A stretch of DNA of 64,000 nt from NCBI RefSeq assembly GCF_963677565.1, contig NZ_OY781982.1, positions 558,001 through 622,000 of the forward strand, given 5' to 3'. Both the position numbers and the translations under genes were made by a program. How positions within the stretch are numbered: the first letter of the stretch is position 1; each line of letters opens with the position of its first letter. Below the pieces are notes generated by a model. That model made no database searches and was not told the DNA's origin. It worked only from the letters and a program-made list of their open reading frames with translations. Positions 62,938 through 64,000 of the stretch are shown here, piece after piece. Source of the DNA: an uncultured Draconibacterium sp. (GTDB lineage Bacteria; Bacteroidota; Bacteroidia; Bacteroidales; Prolixibacteraceae).

Positions 62938-64000
62938 TTAAGGATTAATCAGTCCTTCTGCTTCAAGTAAAGCGACGGCTTCAATTAACGTGGCTCCGCT
63001 GGTTTGTGTAGACAAATCGATGGTACTTCCCGGTTTGTTTTTCCAGTAAGTTCCGTAAAGCAATTTATTCTTATCCGTTCCTTCCTGCCACAGTTTCTCT
63101 GCATTGTATTTCAGAAATTGCAGGTAGCGGTTTCGGGTACCATCAGACAAATCAGGATGAAGAATAAGTTGGGTGAAATAGCGTACAAATATTCCTTTGA
63201 ACAAACCACCATCGTCGTCACCTTCATCTTTAAGCAGTCGATCGCCACTATTCACTAAAGTATTTAGCGTATAATCGGCCGCTTTTTGTGCGTCGTTTAA
63301 ATACGCTTTTTCACCGGTAATGTTATATAATTCCAAGGCTGATCCAAGAAAGGTCCCCTGGTTATAGGTAAAAATCCATGCCATTTGAGTTTCCCCGGTA
63401 CGGGTGTTAATGTTGTCGTACACCGCACCACTTGCCGGATTAAATAAATTTTCCTTTTCCCATCCGTAAATATCTAGCGCCCACTCTTTATTTGCCTCAT
63501 CGCCAAACTGCTGATAAAGTCGTGCTGCCAAAATACAGGCAGGACCGTTTGAACAAGCATTTTTGCTGTATGGTTGGTCTTTTTTCCACGAAATGCCACC
63601 ACCGGCGTTATCGTTCCACCCGGTTTTAATGTCTTCCCAAACCGAAATAGCTGCTGTTTTATAACGTTCCTGATTGGTTGCATTGTAGGCACGTAACATG
63701 GCCAGCGCATTCCATTCCATGTCGTCGTAAAAAACGTTTAAAAACGTGTTGCCGTTTTTGGCTTTTACACCTTCGTACCAATCGTCTATTGTAGTGAAGT
63801 ACAAATTATCACCAGTTCTTTCGTAAGCATCGATTGCAACATCCAAAGCATGTGCCTGCGGCCAGTAAGTAAATTCTGGGTTGTTCAAATTGTTTTTATA
63901 AAAATAGGCACCGGCAGGATTCCAGTATGAATAAATAAACGACGAGCTACTGCTATCGGCAGCCAAAGCCCAGTTTATTGTAGTTTCTTCTCCTCCACCG
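62938..64000 (-). CDS. GH76 endo-alpha-1,6-mannanase (5' end beyond window)
   Basis: C-terminal 354 codons of a gene whose start lies right of the window; the frame is open to position 63999 and reads GGGEETTINWALAADSSSS at the edge, where the Gly/Glu-rich part looks like a lipoprotein linker. A TTG at 63966 is not the start because the domain already runs through it. The catalytic pair is in FYDDMEWNALA (Asp codons at 63721-63726), followed by GGGISWKKDQPYSKNACSNGP and FTYNQGTFLG, all GH76 hallmarks. GH76 enzymes cut alpha-1,6-linked mannan backbones, usually at the cell surface, to feed importers. The 11-base gap to the GH76-like gene shows they share an operon. Confidence 0.95.
   Translation of the reverse strand, partial: GGGEETTINWALAADSSSSSFIYSYWNPAGAYFYKNNLNNPEFTYWPQAHALDVAIDAYERTGDNLYFTTIDDWYEGVKAKNGNTFLNVFYDDMEWNALAMLRAYNATNQERYKTAAISVWEDIKTGWNDNAGGGISWKKDQPYSKNACSNGPACILAARLYQQFGDEANKEWALDIYGWEKENLFNPASGAVYDNINTRTGETQMAWIFTYNQGTFLGSALELYNITGEKAYLNDAQKAADYTLNTLVNSGDRLLKDEGDDDGGLFKGIFVRYFTQLILHPDLSDGTRNRYLQFLKYNAEKLWQEGTDKNKLLYGTYWKNKPGSTIDLSTQTSGATLIEAVALLEAEGLINP

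Noticed and set aside
1..64000. CRISPR array, prophage or complete insertion sequence
   Set aside because: No direct-repeat/spacer pattern, no phage structural genes and no transposase gene were found; the only mobile-like item is the short element at 12942-13104.

Overview
The window looks like chromosomal DNA of a marine or gut-type Bacteroidota, probably Bacteroidia of the Marinilabiliales/Prolixibacteraceae kind. This is inferred from content only: many TonB-dependent receptors, SPI/SPII-exported proteins, type IX secretion (T9SS) C-terminal sorting domains, DUF4249, DUF4270 and DUF5606 families, a 286-residue primary sigma factor, TAnnTTTG-type -7 promoter boxes, and no strong Shine-Dalgarno sequences. 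Several starts assigned here differ from the longest open frame, because the longest frame begins at a TTG while a better ATG followed by a signal peptide lies just downstream.

Layout. 0.5-9.4 kb: a membrane protein, a GH92 alpha-mannosidase lipoprotein, and a uronate block (DUF4861, KduD, KduI on the minus strand) divergent from a LacI-type regulator, with an 18-bp perfect palindrome between them that covers both -33 elements. A T9SS-exported thrombospondin-type-3 protein follows. 9.6-17.1 kb: a TonB receptor/DUF4249 pair, a 163-bp palindromic MITE-like element, then a YbbR/coaE/DjlA-like housekeeping operon, a MOSC protein and a 21-bp tandem repeat. 17.2-22.7 kb: a 1317-residue BspA-like leucine-rich-repeat protein plus two small envelope proteins. 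22.7-23.3 kb: a gene-free stretch with its own good promoter and terminator, a candidate non-coding transcript. 23.3-35.7 kb: argS, an OmpA-family protein, a DEDDh exonuclease, DUF5606, a BtuB-like receptor, a sigma factor, a DJ-1 protein, purL and a small lipoprotein.

35.7-45.2 kb: tRNA-Leu(GAG), then a tight four-gene operon of a DUF4353 lipoprotein, a VTC-type polyphosphate polymerase domain, a DUF4956 membrane protein and a DUF2490 outer-membrane protein. No described function fits this operon as a unit, and it is the best candidate for an undescribed system here. It is followed by the primary sigma factor gene, a Kelch lipoprotein and a DUF4270/outer-membrane pair. 45.3-51.2 kb: a LytTR regulator with a degenerate receiver, an ECF sigma/FecR/TonB transducer operon and an FKBP isomerase.

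51.4-64.0 kb: a minus-strand polysaccharide-utilisation operon with two S1 sulfatases, GH125, GH92, GH97, a LamG plus GH76-like T9SS protein and a GH76 endo-alpha-1,6-mannanase cut by the window edge. Together these predict breakdown of a sulfated alpha-mannan: the GH76 enzymes cut the 1,6 backbone outside the cell, sulfatases and GH92 remove decorations, and GH125 trims the 1,6 backbone. No SusC/SusD pair is inside the window; if it belongs to this locus it lies beyond position 64000.
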